In this document: positions 24,337-37,998 of the stretch, piece by piece | Position numbering within the stretch: position 1 is the first letter of the stretch | Layout: each line of letters starts with the position of its first letter | The notes under the pieces: generated by a model | What the model was told of the DNA's origin: nothing | The model's database searches: none | What the model saw: the letters and a program-made list of their open reading frames with translations, nothing else | Translations under genes and position numbers: made by a program | Source: Thunnus maccoyii | Taxonomy: Eukaryota; Chordata; Actinopteri; Scombriformes; Scombridae | Reading direction: 5' to 3' | Length of the DNA: 64,000 nt | NCBI RefSeq assembly: GCF_910596095.1 | Contig: NC_056550.1 | Span: 21,944,001-22,008,000 of the forward strand

Positions 24337-25280
24337 AAAAAACGAAAGGACAAAGAGAGAAAGAGGGGATGTTAGGGAGAAGGATGACAGTTGGGAAAGG
24401 ATAGTCGTGTCAGGAAAGAGCTTGACAAGATGTATATGTATTTATCCCTAGTGACATTCATCATAAACCCTACGTACTGTAGATCTTTAGCACTATCCGC
24501 GGCGAGCACAGCACCATTTAAATGTCATGCTTTGTCACTGTTGGCGTTTGGTGGTGGTAGAAGTGGTTATGTGAAGGTATTGTGAGAGGCAGGGTATGTG
24601 TTCTCAGCTGTGCCAAGGGCTTATCTCTGCCTGTGCTGGCCGGCTGGCCTCACCAAATCTGCTGATCTCTCAGCGGAATGACTGCAACCCGACTACCGCA
24701 TGCACTGGTGCATCATAACCATATTGCATGCAAGTTCCTTTGCCTTTCTGTTGTAAATTAAAGTGTTCTTGAGGTTATCAGATTTATGGATTATGTAACA
24801 GGTGGTGCGGGAATGCAATGACGCAGAAAGTGACAGGCGGAAAATGACAAAAGGAAAGAGGCAGGTAGGAAACAGTAAAGAGGGATGGACAGAGGGAGGC
24901 AGAGTCAGAGGCGAAGAGGAGGGGGCGAGGGGTCCGGGAACATGTTTTGGTCAACCTCCAGCCTTCCACAAGCCCTTGACGGTCTCTGATCTTTGTGAAG
25001 AGTACAGAATGCTCCGGCGTGATCACACACTGCAGCTGTATATATATATATGTGTGTGTGTTTGTATCCCTGTGTGTGTATGTGACACCTCTAATCAAAA
25101 GGACTTAGGAAATCTAATAACCTGTTCTTTACTGTGTATTAACTGATCTGCCATGTTAGATGAGTGGCAGCTCATATATTTGATAGAGGAACAGATACTG
25201 AATTAGTGGTTGTAATGAATTCGAAAATGTGTGCAATGATGCTGAAATGTTTTTTTTGCTAGATATTTATTATTTTTATT

Positions 25281-25286
25281 AATAAA
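25281..25286 (+). terminator. Candidate poly(A) signal of tcap
   Basis: AATAAA about 945 bases after the tcap stop codon, followed by T/C-rich DNA. No closer canonical signal was noticed. Confidence 0.4.
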
Positions 25287-28200
25287 AGCTGAGTCACTCT
25301 CTGCTCCTCTCTCATTGTGTTTTCTCCCCACGATGCAACATGAACATATTCTTATATTTCATGGTTTGGTGCAGTAAGGGTTTAGTTCATCAAATAATAG
25401 ATTATAAACATGAATGACAATTAATCAAAGCTTATTGTAACCTTATTTACAAGGATTCTGACCTGCATAATGCTGTGTAATAGATTAAATTAAATTATAC
25501 TGATTGGGCTGTTGGACAGGAGAAAATGGGATGCAACAAAGGGAAAAACAAACAAACAGAGATTACAACCTAAACAGTGCTATGATATGATATGATATCA
25601 TGATGAATGTCAAAGAAAATATATTAATAACAGGATCTCTGGGTAGAACATACTGATGAAATCAGTGAAAGGAACATAACAATATGGAAAATAATTTATT
25701 TTAGGAGACACCTTGATAAGGAAAAGCTGCCAGAGAGATAAATGGTCCCCTGTTATTTGGATATACATGTACTGCAACAGTGTCCTCCACCCTCCGAACA
25801 ATACCCACTTCACTACTTTACATCCCCTCATTTATCTTTCATGTTCCACCTCCTGTGTTTGTGCTCGTTCTCAACACAGTACACACTGTTCCCTTGTTAT
25901 TGTGCGGAGCTGTAATGGATGCACTGCTTCCCCTCCTTTATTCATTTACTCTCTAAATCCACAATTTACTTAATTTAACTTATTAATTCTTACTTCCGCC
26001 AGCGGCCAACCGTTCTCTAATGAAATCTCATTTCTCCTCTGAATATATTTGCGTCTTTTAACCCCTTCTGACTTACTGTCCCTCTCTCGTCACTCTCACT
26101 TGTCTTCCTGCGATAGGCGGCATGTGGTGGTTTGATATTAATAGCTGGATAAACATTGGCATTGCCCTGGAGACAGTGGAGAGACAGCCGTACTGGCACG
26201 TTCCTCCCATTTGAGCTCTTAATCCAAGTGTTTTATCAGAGATTTGGGCGTACTGCCTTCGCTCCCTATCTTTAAAATTATCCTCCCACACTGCCACTGA
26301 AATGCCACGCTCCCCACCCTACACTGCCATGCTGCAAGCCAGTTCCCGAACTCCAAATGAACCCCCGAAGCCCGGAAACTATTTTCAGTGGGTTCCAAGG
26401 AATGTGGGGAATTGAGATGGCATGTGTTGTCACAGGCAAATCTAGTAAATTGACATTGAAATTCGTTCCTATATGCCTCAGCTGTCGAAGCTGCATGGCG
26501 CAACGCTGTATTATCCCGCTTGGAAAACTCAAGCTGCAAACCTTAAGAATTGGGTCACGCTGTACTGTACATTAACTTAACACTCGTCCCTCCTACCTTG
26601 AGCTTAGGCCCATGTGGAAAAACACTAAAATATACCTCACCTGCTCCACTTACTTGAACAAACGTAAAATATTTCAATAGCTTTGTATATTTCAACACTT
26701 TTAAGTTTTTATGCACCATTTTGATGCATTGTTTGTCATCACCTGTAGCGGTTGATAGGTGTAAGCACTTAACACAGTGTATTTAAAGACAAGGTCACAC
26801 AGTGTTACACAGCAGTAGACCCTCTGCGGTGTCACACTCCCGCTATGTTGCCCACAGCGGTACAGTATGTTATGGCCCAAATGTTGTGAATGCTGTGAAC
26901 GCTTGTCAATAGAGAGATACGTCTTGCTTGGTGCCTACATTCATTGTACAGCAGAAGTCCTCCCACTTAACATCTGTTGCTGCTCCCAACTGGACAACTT
27001 GGGTAATGCAGTGTGGAAAAAGCAAAAGTATGATGTAGATTTTTTTTGTAGATTGACAAAAAAGAGATTTATTGCAATGAGTAAGAAAATGTCAAACACT
27101 TGTATTAAGTAATGATGAATAATGAAGAAACATATTTGATCCAATAATCACTCTCTTCTTCTCTGCTTCTGCTATCACCCCTCAGCAGCTCTGTTGTACA
27201 CTACACAAAAACAAAAGATAAAACGTTTTACACATCTAAAGCATCCGATGAACTCGTCTCCTCATGTCATCCACAATCAACAATAGCGTAATCACTAACA
27301 GCGTCCCCAATCAGTGCCCCTCTAATCACAATTATACTGCGAAGCTTGCTGTTGTCACCTTTCCTCTGTCATCCCATTTTCAAAAGCCACTATGACATCA
27401 CGGGAGCAGGCCATGTTAATTGGCTGTTGGCTGGGTGTTGCTGTGTGGTGGTTTTTTACCTGCTGCTGGGGCGACCTCGGCTCCCGCACGCCCAGTGGTG
27501 GCGCTTGGCGGGGGGGGGAGGAGGGGAGGAGGGACAGCAGGCCTGATCGCACACATCATGCAAAAACATCACGCATCAACATGTTTTTATCTTCCTGATA
27601 TGAATGAACAGATTCCAGTGACAAAAAGTGCTTTGATATAGGCCTACACAATCTAAAACACAGTTTAGAGTCTGCATTCAGGTCTCAAAAATGTGTGTGT
27701 TTAGTTCTTGTGATTTTCAAGACTATATGTATAATCCTTTTAGCTACTTTTTCTACTTTTCTATTACTGTTGACAGTCACAGAGAAGGTGAGTACAGCTT
27801 ATTCAAGCCCATTAGATATGAAGAATCCTCTCCTTTGCTCCCCTAAACTTCCTTAAATGTGTCATGAAAATATGTTTTGGTGAGCCATACTGACAACGGA
27901 TGTGTTGTCATGACAGTATTATGAGTGTATGCTGTACCTTACATGACCTGCAACTTCAACTTTAATAATGGCAAAGCTAATATCACTCCTGATTCATCTT
28001 TCTAAACATCTTTTCCGGGGAGTCTGGAGCAATTGCTGATCACTTTTAACGTACAGTTTAATCAAATTATTAAATCAGTGACCCTGGATGCTTGAGTGAT
28101 GTAAAATATATATAGAAATGTCCTAAAATAGATTTTTTTAGCAAGTTTTTCTTAATCTTTGCACTCTATTATGATGATAAAAATCTACAACATCACACAT

Positions 28201-28602
28201 AGCTTCATTTAATGTATGGTCCTGCCACACCTGCAGCCGTTATCTTTACCAAAGCTTGAGTAAGTTATAGCTATGCTAGGAATGATATTCATGGGAGAAT
28301 ACACTGGCTGACACAGTAGGGCTTCTGTACAGAAAATGTCCCTTCTCTTTTAATCAGCATCTCATAGATTTGCTCTGTCCATCTAAATTAGATTCTGGCG
28401 CCTGCTATAAAAACTTCTCAGTCTGCCAGCAGGTGATGATTTGATACAAACTGCCTCCTGCAGGAAAATAAATCTGATTACTTTTCAGGATTATTCTTTC
28501 TTTTTCAGAATGAGAGATTTGACTTCTGATTTCATCCGACAGTTAATTCTCTGCACTGGCGGTAATGAGGTGTCATGTGAAATGGACATGCAGGAGCCGT
28601 GA
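25287..28602. other. Intergenic DNA between tcap and the prr29-like gene (convergent)
   Basis: tcap and the prr29-like gene point towards each other across this interval. No exon of PNMT, PGAP3 or ERBB2, which follow TCAP in mammals, was recognised. A G-rich patch lies near 27509-27540. The remaining open frames are short and unlike known proteins. Confidence 0.4.
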
Positions 28603-31541
28603 TCACCTGTCTCTGAGTGACGGAGCAGAGGTGGGTTTGTTGGGGTGCCATGTAAGGTAGGAAAAGTACAAGAAGGCAGGCTGGTAATAGTGGTGGAATA
28701 TCTCTGGGTCAGTCTCATTCTCTTGAATTATAACCAAATCTCTGGGCGCCTGACAAAATGAAGAGAAAAAAAGGTAGCTTCATTTGTAAGGGCAAGACCA
28801 AGATCATTACAGAGTTTTCACTGTCAGAGTTTTAGTTTAGTAACCCCGTGTTCACTGTAAGATATGAAAAGAAAAGGAGCTTATTGTTTACTTATTATAA
28901 GAATTTTAAACAGATAACTGACTATATCCCAAAATAAAATAATATGGTAAATGTCAAGCGAGATTACCATTATTTTCCACTGATGTGAAACAATTAAATT
29001 ATCAGTCCTGAACTCCACATTCAACAAATGTGAAGTTTTTTAATGCACTGAAAACTGAAACCCCAGTTCATTTTTTTTTTAGTTTTTTTTTTTACATCAG
29101 TAGCAAGCTGGAAGGAAACTTTGGGATTTTGGATGCTTTAATAAAATAAGACAATCACAGAGTGTACATATGTAAATGTGGAGTGGAAGAACTTGATTCT
29201 GGTGTGAAGCTATGAAGAATTAAATTCACTTTTTTTTCTACATTATATCGAGATGAAAGGTGACGGGGGTTGAGTTCAAACTCAGTTTCGTGACGAATAA
29301 CGTGGTAAACATGATCAATTTGAATTGATTCGTAAAACTTACCTGATGCTGACACTGAGGGCCAGAGTATCCGAACGATCTGAGAGCCGACATGGTCGTG
29401 TTGCTCATGATGACCTGGTGCATCTGGGCATTCTGGATCGTCATCAGCTCCACGAGGCCTACATATTGAGAGCATTACACACACACACACACACTTATTC
29501 CTCCACTGTCTGAGGTTTCACTGATTGTCTTATCTATTTTATCAGCCTGCTATTCTGTCCTCCTCACCTCAGGGTGACTAGGTGATTAACCCACTTTGTG
29601 TCAAACCGAGGTGGTGAATGTGAGGTGCCAAGCTCAATTTTCTTACTTCCTTGTCACTCAATATTTGTTCGGCAATGACTCACCTCACTAAATTATTTAA
29701 TTCCTTCCCAGCTATATAAATAAGCTTTCTGACTAAGGTTTCTGGCAGAACAGTTAGGAAGGTCTATTCAAGTTGTTTTACTTCCACCATCACTGAAATC
29801 TTATTTCTGTATGTGTGTCTGTCCATGCAGTAGCTTTAAACAATATCTGTCATCCTGATGAATAATTAAATGCTTTCTAAGCAATAGGAATGACGTCATC
29901 TGTTATTTGTTAGCGCAGTGATGCAACACTCAGCAACTTGACAAACTTTGTGTTAATTCTCCACCTTGAAGGAATCGATTTCATGAATAATATAACAATC
30001 AACTAATATGAGTCTGTAAACTATGAGTGCAGCAGAGAGCAGGTGAAGGCCGGATTACAACTTGGCACTTATGGACAACTTCGTGGTCAGTCAGTCAGAT
30101 TTCTCAAATAAAACATCCAGTTATTTTCTCTCTTGTCTTTCGCCAGCTTCACAAAAAGAAATATAACTGATTGTGCTGTTAATATTCAGCTCATGTTCAG
30201 AATGGCAGATCCATATTAATAACCCAGAACAAATGAAAGCAAATGAGATAAACAAATTCACACACCTGTAAGCGTTGCAGCTAATGCGCCGGTAACACTG
30301 GCAACAAAATGTCAAAGGTATAATAGGCACGATTATATTGGCTATCAGGCTAAATCAAGTGAGGCTGCAGCAGAGAAGAAGTGACCCTGAAGATCTGAAC
30401 GCAATGTACAAAACCGTCTCCTCCAACAAGAGGAAACATACCTGGATTTTTTTTTTTTAAACCATTCACCTTTTCCAGGCACTGAGTGGACAAGATTTAG
30501 GTTTGAGATATGTGCAGTCCAATCACAAATCATTAAATTGTATGTAAAAACAAATTTTCAAGCATTTCCTGAAACTACGTGGTCACCAAAATGCAAAGTT
30601 GCTATGTGCAGTGCGTGTTGAACCATTAGTTTGGCTTTAAATTAATTGAGTTTAGCAAAAGTTAGAGCAAAGTTGTTTGATATACTCAGCTAAACTCGAA
30701 GTGATGCTGTATTTGGACTTTGGCAGCCATTACTATGTCCCAGTATGCATATACACTTTTGCGACTGACTAGTTCGTTGCTCACAACAACTAAAAGCTGC
30801 TGGAAAACCATTTCTGACAACAATTTTCACTGAATATTGATGCCGAACTGGCTAAAACCTACTGCAGCACTTGGACATGAATTCACAACACTCAAACTCA
30901 TGCACAAACATCTCATGCAATTGTCCAAGCTGAAGAGTAGACCATAAATAATATATCTGAGTGCTTCCAATAAGCTGGTAATGTGACAGACAGGCAAGTA
31001 CGTCTGTGAGTCTGAAATCCTGATATTCAGTTTATGTGTGGTGACAGCCTGCCATACCATCCTTGACGTGACCACTGGGTCTAATGGAAGGTGCGGAGCC
31101 GGGAGGCATCATGGGTGCTGGGAGCTGCTGCGGGATAGTGGTGGACTGCTGAGGAGCCTGGGGAGGAGAGATGGGACCATAATGAGGCTCTCTGCCTGGA
31201 GGCACAGTGGCTCAGAGTAAAAGAGGTGAAGCTCTACTCCACATGAGAAGAAAAAAAATCAGGGGATTATCTTCCCATTTCCAAACAATATTAAAAACAT
31301 CACTCCTTCTGATACTAGAAATGATTGTATTATGACGTAAGACTCAGGATCCGTGATGGGTTTCGTGTTTGAGCTACACAAAGAGCAATCTGTTAGCTGT
31401 TGCGAAGATAAAGAGCTTTAGCTGACACTCTAATAACCTGCCAAAGAAGAGACTGAATTAATGAACACTTACTGGAAGTATCTGACAGGCCTGCGGATCA
31501 TACGGCTGAAAGTGTGGATAAATATCTTCTGTCCATGCCAT
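28603..31541 (-). CDS. prr29: Proline-rich protein 29-like (DUF4587 family)
   Basis: Four short minus-strand exons: 31541-31473 (ATG to a GTAAGT donor), 31157-31058, 29458-29343 and 28749-28603 (to TGA). All junctions are GT-AG and every phase fits: exon 1 ends in phase 0, exon 2 leaves one base, exon 3 ends in phase 0. The product is 143 residues. Exon 2 is rich in proline and glutamine (QQLPAPMMPPG). The exon 2-3 junction gives HVKDGLVELMTIQNAQMHQV, close to the VKEDLLELMMLQNAQMHQ that I recall from human PRR29. Exon 4 has EIFHHYYQPAFL, resembling the human VFHHHYLPYL. PRR29 has no established biochemical function. The human protein is longer (189 aa), so a further 3' exon spliced from the GACAG|GTGATC site is possible. 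The gene model is well supported; the name less so. Confidence 0.75.
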
Positions 31542-31662
31542 ATGTGAGCGCTTCAGCTGATATTATTTACAAGATACTCAGTATGCAATTCTAACCTGTT
31601 TGCTGAAGTGCAGAGGCACACAGTAACAGGTTGCCAAGACGCCAAAACACAAGCAACAGTCT

Positions 31663-31745
31663 GCACACACATATGCACACACACACACACACTCACTCAC
31701 CCACACAACACATACACACAAATACTGTACACACACACACACTCA
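31663..31745. repeat. Interrupted (CA)n microsatellite
   Basis: CA-rich tract with several interruptions, just upstream of the prr29-like gene (minus strand), where it could overlap the promoter region. Confidence 0.8.
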
Positions 31746-31856
31746 CCATCCGTCTGTGATCACTACATTGACCTACAGTATGCAAGTAATTAGTAAACTC
31801 ACTGAAAACCAACAGTAGAGCAGCTGGTAAGTCAAGGAACTAAAACTATAATACGT

Positions 31857-32060
31857 TGCCCATAAAAAGTATCCGCCCACGTTTAGACTTTTTCATCACT
31901 GTTTCACAACAGTGAATCACGTTGGATGTAATAAGTTTTTTATGCCAGTGAGCAAATGAAAAACTTAAATATCAAACTATAAAAAAACCCTACAATTTCA
32001 TTTAAATGAAAAACCGCAGTAGGTACGCCTCCTGGATATTAATAGTTTGAGACTTCATTT
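31857..32060. repeat. Possible fragment of a fish dispersed repeat
   Basis: The phrase GCCCATAAAAAGTATCCGCC followed by a TTTTTCATCACTGTTTCACAAC-like stretch resembles the start of a common teleost repeat. No matching inverted end was found. Boundaries are approximate. Confidence 0.25.
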
Positions 32061-33199
32061 ATTCAAATGCATGACTTTCATAAAATAGCAGTCTTTAACA
32101 AGTACCAATAATCATTGTGCTGATGAGATGTTTATCCATTAATATGCAATAAGATCTATCACACCGCTTTCTTTAAACATGCTGAAAAAAAAGGCCAAAA
32201 AATGCATCTTATATTTAAAAGAGATATGTAGTATTGTGTAACACTTTTATTGAAGGATGATACCTCATATAACAGTTTGTTTTATGTTTAATTCAATTAA
32301 CAATCCTCAAAATTTAGGCTTTTTTTGTTGTTGTTGATGTGTCCCAATTCATTACTAGAACTATAAAGTACACATTTCAACTACTTAATTACACTAACAG
32401 TGGACTATTCTGGCACTGAGTGTAAAAATGTGAAAGGCACTACAGTTTTGCATCACTAGGAAATCAAACTGTGACTTTGCACAATGGAAGACAGTGGAAG
32501 CAATAGTGTCCATCAACACACATGCGCACGCACATATAATATAAGTATATACAAGTATATAAGTTTATATAAGTATATAATTTAGTCATTTTTCCAGCAC
32601 TTACATGTAGCGTGCAACAAGGACACAGGACACAACAAACATGTACATAGTGCTTTTCATTTTGTATAAACTTTTAAATAGTATGAAGACAGACAGAGAT
32701 GATGCTTACATTTGGCCATGTGGCTCAGGAATATGATCAAATATTGATAAGCTGCCCAATGGCTACAATATTACAAGAGGTGATAACATGGACCACGTCC
32801 TTATTCAACAACACAGAGATAAGAGCTAATAGATATATTTGATCAGAGAAAAATCTTAACACATAAAGTACGAAACACTTTATATCACCTCCCTCCCATT
32901 TTGCATTTATAAACAGCATAAGGAACAATTCATAAATAGTTTATAACATACTATAATATTGTTTTAAGCAGACATATGGAAGTATTTAAGTGTTCATTAG
33001 TGTACTTGTTAACTACTATAACTCCTTATATGAAGCTTTCACAACTGGTGTATAAACAGTTCATGGATGTAACATAGTTGTAATCTATGCCAATCTATAT
33101 AAATGTACATTTAAAAAAAAAAAAGTAGAGATATACGATGGGAACCACTAATCATCAGATATAAATGTGAGATGATTCGTCTTTGGAACAGACTCTTTG

Positions 33200-33600
33200 A
33201 ACATGCCTGAACAGCGGCTCACTAGAAAGATTTTTAATTGGGACATTTTGCATGGACACCCCCGGATTAATGAGGTGAGATCTTTATTTTGCATAATTGA
33301 TTCTCTGCATTATTTTCCAAAACAGATTACAGTGTAATATTTATGATGCCCAGCACAAACTGTTACAGTGTGGAACCTTATGTGAAGCAGAATTTATCCA
33401 GAAGTCAAAGATCTCTGTGTGCACAGTTACGTTCAGGTCCAGTAAATTACCATTAGCCATAAAAACAGGCAGGTTTACTGGTCTCCTTGAAGAGAAAAGA
33501 CTCTGTTTGCTATGTGATTTAGATGAGACTGAAGATGCAGCCCATTTTATGTTTTATTGCTCATTATAAGAGGGCTACACTATTTAGTATAAAGTCCTAA
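33200..33600 (+). mobile_element. Broken 3' end of a LINE reverse-transcriptase ORF
   Basis: Translation in two plus-strand frames gives fragments typical of the C-terminus of a fish LINE ORF2. From about 33206 there is PEQRLTRKIFNWDILHGHP. In another frame, from about 33450, there is a TGRFTGLLEEKRLCLLCDLD stretch ending in a zinc-finger-like CX2CX9HX4C motif (C-LLC to HFMFYC). Frameshifts and stops separate the parts, and the catalytic reverse-transcriptase and endonuclease regions are absent. It is a dead, 5'-truncated copy. Confidence 0.7.
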
Positions 33601-34154
33601 ACTGTTTATATACCTCCAGATCTTTTAAAATTAAATGTTTCTCTGAGGTGGACAGAGAACATTTCTGAGCACATGTATAATCATAATCAGTCATCACTGA
33701 AGCTTTGTTCTGATTGTAGGAGCTGAGTTTGATAAAGTTGTCATGCTTTGAATCCAACCGGGGATCCCCACAGGTAATTTGTTGTGTATTAATATTTAAA
33801 AATTAATATTTAAACTGTGATGCGGCCACAGGTGTGTATTTATGGAGAGCTCAGAATGCCACACACAGCCAGCAATGCATGTATAATAGACAGTTAAAGC
33901 GAGAGAGCTTCACTATGGCAGACGACACTAATTAGGGCACAGTTTACATTCACTGTACCAATCTGCCTTCCAACTCTCCCTCCCTCCTCGAACCTCCTCC
34001 CTCTCTCGCTGTCAGTGGAAGGGGCCTCTACACCCCCATCGCATCTCCAGCTCTGTAATTAAAACGCTGTAATCTGGGTGGATCGTCTCTATTTTTAAAA
34101 GCCCCCTGTCATCGTGTGGGCAAAGTGACACAAAGGGAAGCATCAAGCGGGGAA

Positions 34155-34201
34155 AGAGGAGGAGGAGGAGAAGAAGAAGGAGGAAGGGGGGGGGGGGGGG
34201 G
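34155..34201. repeat. GGA/GAA repeat ending in G16
   Basis: GAG and AAG triplets run into sixteen consecutive G residues. The tract could form G-quadruplexes and is a likely assembly or sequencing weak point. Confidence 0.85.
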
Positions 34202-35453
34202 AGAGGAAAAACCGCAGCAGCAGGTGGACCAACTCTGCGAAAGATGAGGAAACTAATAAACTATATTTAATTGGCAGACTGGCCTAAAGATAATTCTCAT
34301 CCTGTTATCCAACGCAGCCAATGCGCCCCACATCAACCGCTTTGGAATAACACATTGTTTTTTTATAGCATCAAAAAAGAAATAAGAGAAAAGTGCTGCG
34401 CAAATAGCACCAAAGAAATGTAATCCACACGGAGTAATATTTGCATACAATTATCACTGGACAACTTTAACAATGGAAAGTAAGGTCAATTCAGACTTCT
34501 AAGTGTTTGGAGTTTTTTCTCATGTAATTATAAAAGTGAAACAAACTTTGTTGCATGTAACACCAGTTGGATTCATTTATATGTGATTTTGCACATTGCT
34601 CATCGTGTTACATCATATATCAATATAGGAAAAACATTGATTAATCTTATTAATAGTATTTCATCTGTATCACCTAGCCCTATAAAGTGCAATGAGGTCA
34701 TACAAGGTCCTGATATAAACTCACTCTCGGTATCTGTGGGATATTATTAGAATATTATAGGAAGCATATATGCATATATGCATCTATGCATATGCATAGA
34801 TGATTTTATGTCAAATATGAATGAGCGCCTGGAGCTTTCTGACACTTAAACAGCTATCTATAGGGATTGGGCCGCTGAGGTATGATTAAATTATTTGCAC
34901 TTCTCAGTAATATTTAATGGCACTCATGCACACACGCACACTCACACACATACACACACACACACAAATGGTCATCAGTGTTGGCTAAAGGGTTAGCTCA
35001 TTGCATTAGAGATCATTTATTCATACCCCAGGGTAGCGAGGGAAGGCCATGCATGGAGACACCCAGCGGTTCTCTCTGCATCAAAGCTAACAGCGTTAAC
35101 CACATTAACTGGATGTTCTGCTGAACGCTTTAAAAAGCAAATAGCATGGCATCACTGTTGCCTGGAACTTATTGCATTTCTTCAAATGTTATCCCATCAG
35201 TACGCTGATGTTCTCCGGAGTTGTTGCTGTCATTCCTCGGCGGATGGTGACAGTATGATAGCAGATTTTAAGTTAAATCTCTTATCATTAGTCCATAAGT
35301 CTGACTCACTTTCAGCCCCCCCAGCCCCCCTCACTCACACACACACACACCCCTCTTTTGCCCCTCACCTCCTGCGGCATGAGCACAAGAACATGGCCAT
35401 TACCTTTCCCCGTTCCTATGGCAACACCACCCTGCAGCCCTTATGTGGTGGTA

Positions 35454-35456
<3 letters not shown>

Positions 35457-35494
<38 letters not shown>
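35457..35494. repeat. (GT)n microsatellite
   Basis: About 19 uninterrupted GT units. Open frames rich in Val/Cys across it are repeat products. Confidence 0.95.
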
Positions 35495-35496
<2 letters not shown>

Positions 35497-37948
35497 AAAT
35501 CATGTGTGGGTGTGTGTGCATGTGTACGGCACGCTGAGGTTTGTTTAGATGTCAGCAAAGATCAATTTTTTAAAGGTTTATTGTCGTCCTCTTCCTATCG
35601 CTGTCTGCCACTGATAAACTTGCAATGCTCATGGCCTCAAATACCCTCAAGAAAGACACAACAATAGATATTTAAGTTTTTAGATGAGTGCCCGCATGTT
35701 GCAGTACAGTATTTGTGGGGTTGTCTGGCTGTGTTGTAATTATTTCTGATTGATCTCTGCGGCAGATGATTATTAAATCTCTGATCAGGGTGATTGGACG
35801 GTCAGAAATGCTCAACAGGGACTATCCGATGTCACCACGACCGCTTTACAGAGGCAGAAGTTTGCAGCCTTCTCGTTTGCAATGTGCTGCAATTGTGAAT
35901 GAAAAAGAGGAAAAGATGAAAAGAGATGATATCTAGAGACATGACAGAGCTGAAATAGAGAGAAGGACACGGCAGAGAGGGTGAATGTTATTTTCTCTTT
36001 GGTGGTCCACTGTCTGGCATGTAAGGATGAAGGAGAAAGAGAGCCAGAGAAGCAACGAGAGATAAGGCTTTGAATATATCTCGTCTTTCTCTCTTTTCCC
36101 TAAAGAGCCGGGCTGACTGACAGACACTCCCCAATGGCACCGCCACCACCTCCTCCCCCGGCAATGGGCAAGCTTTGTATAGTGCCTACCACCAACTCGA
36201 GCCAATTAACACGTCTCTTTGCACACTCTGAGTTTATTAATACATAATAAAGTAGTTAGCCACAGACACCAATTATCTTGCAATGTGAGTGGTTGGAGGA
36301 GGTGTGTCATAGGCGATGGGAAAGGTTTGTAATGATGGTGCACAGTGGTGCCCCGGTTTATGGTCAATACAAGTGATTTCCAGTGAAAATCAATGGGATG
36401 AGAAACCCACCACCCCCTTTAGGATGCAGTCATTAGTGAAAAGCATATTAATGCCGTGGCGCCTCAGACAGAATGAGCTCCCATTCTGTTGGATATTTGC
36501 TTTGTGTTTATTGTGGGCTTGATTAGTCCCATGATGATGGTCTCCATTAAAGGCAGCCAAGCTGGTGTCATTGTGTCTCAGCTCCCACTTTCCAGTGCTC
36601 CTCTCTGAATACTGACTTAATCAGACACAACCTGTGCCAAGCTCCCTTCTTCTGTTTTGATCCGACATCCCCTAGTGCCTGAGCTGTCCTCTCGCTCCAA
36701 GTGGATCTGTGCATGTATCCAGATGCAGGATTGACCCGGACGTGATCCCTGGCTAAATACAGAAACAGGAGATGAAAGATGGTTTAGTGCGACGTATGAC
36801 TTGCCATCCCTCATGAGAATTAGATTTAACCTTACTGCCGAAGGCCTGCACAGACAATGAGCCTTAGCGGCATTATGCTCCATCTAAAACTTTCCTACGG
36901 TGGGAGGCTCATTAGATAATTTAATTTAGAATAGTTTATGATTTCCTCAATGAGAGGTTGGGCACAGGGGAAAGAGCATGTCATTCTCAATAACAGTGAG
37001 CCACAGACGGATGTACCTGTTCTGCCTCTTTTCCTCTCAGTGCATAAAAGCTGCAGTGCAGAATCAGATTGCGGGGCCACCTGTGCTGCTAAAGATCACA
37101 GTAACACTGGCTTTCTCTCTGTTTGTTTCATTTTATTGCAGACATCTGTTCCTTCTGAATATGATTAAGCTTTTTACACAAAAAAGCACATGTGAGAGCG
37201 AAACCTGTGAATACTAAGTAATAATTTGCATATTGTTTGTTATGACTCATACAAAAAAATGAGTCCCACCTTTTTAAAAATGTAAAACCACTTCCTCCTT
37301 GAGATTATGGCTGCTATTAATGTTGTGCTTTTCAAAGTAAACTAATAAAATAAGAGTCCACATCCATTAAAAAATGAATAAGAAGGAGGATAATTAATTT
37401 CTTTTAACTGTAAAGCTTTTGTTGCCTACTTTCAGTAGCTTTAATGTTCCAGAGCTTTTCACTTTAGACATCACTCATTAGGGTATTTACATTTATAGTC
37501 ACCTTCTTGTTGTTCTGTATTAACTCCTTATTTCATCCATTATTAACACGTGTCTGTGAGAATTCAGCAGCACTGCTGTCTCAATGTGTCTGAGAGCGAG
37601 AGAGAGAGAAATTCTTGAAAGTGCAGACAGATAAAAAGCGTCAGGAGAGGAAGGGACAGACCCGCTAGAGTGAGGACACACTGACAAACTGACAGGCAAA
37701 GTTCAGGACCGGGCAGGGGAAAAAAAAAAAGCACAGTGACACATCACATCACCCAAAAACTGAAGAACGTCTTCAGGTTATAGCTGACAGCACAGCATTA
37801 TTATGAAAGCAACAACAGTCATATTGGCAAATGATGCTCATATTCACGCTGAGAATATGTGCAGCATAGAGACACATTTGCGGGTGTGAAATGATGTAGG
37901 TGTACCATTTTGTGGATGGTTCGAAATGCGTTAATTGAGTTAAGTGTT

Positions 37949-37950
<2 letters not shown>

Positions 37951-37995
<45 letters not shown>
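37951..37995. repeat. (TG)n microsatellite
   Basis: About 22 uninterrupted TG units. A shorter TG run lies at about 38202-38223. A long minus-strand open frame with a poly(His-Thr) run here is caused by this tract. Confidence 0.95.

Positions 37996-37998
<3 letters not shown>

Noticed and set aside
31157-31195. Alternative acceptor at 31195 for prr29-like exon 2
   Set aside because: It would need one leftover base from exon 1, but exon 1 ends in phase 0; the acceptor at 31157 (CTCCTCCCCAG) fits the phase.
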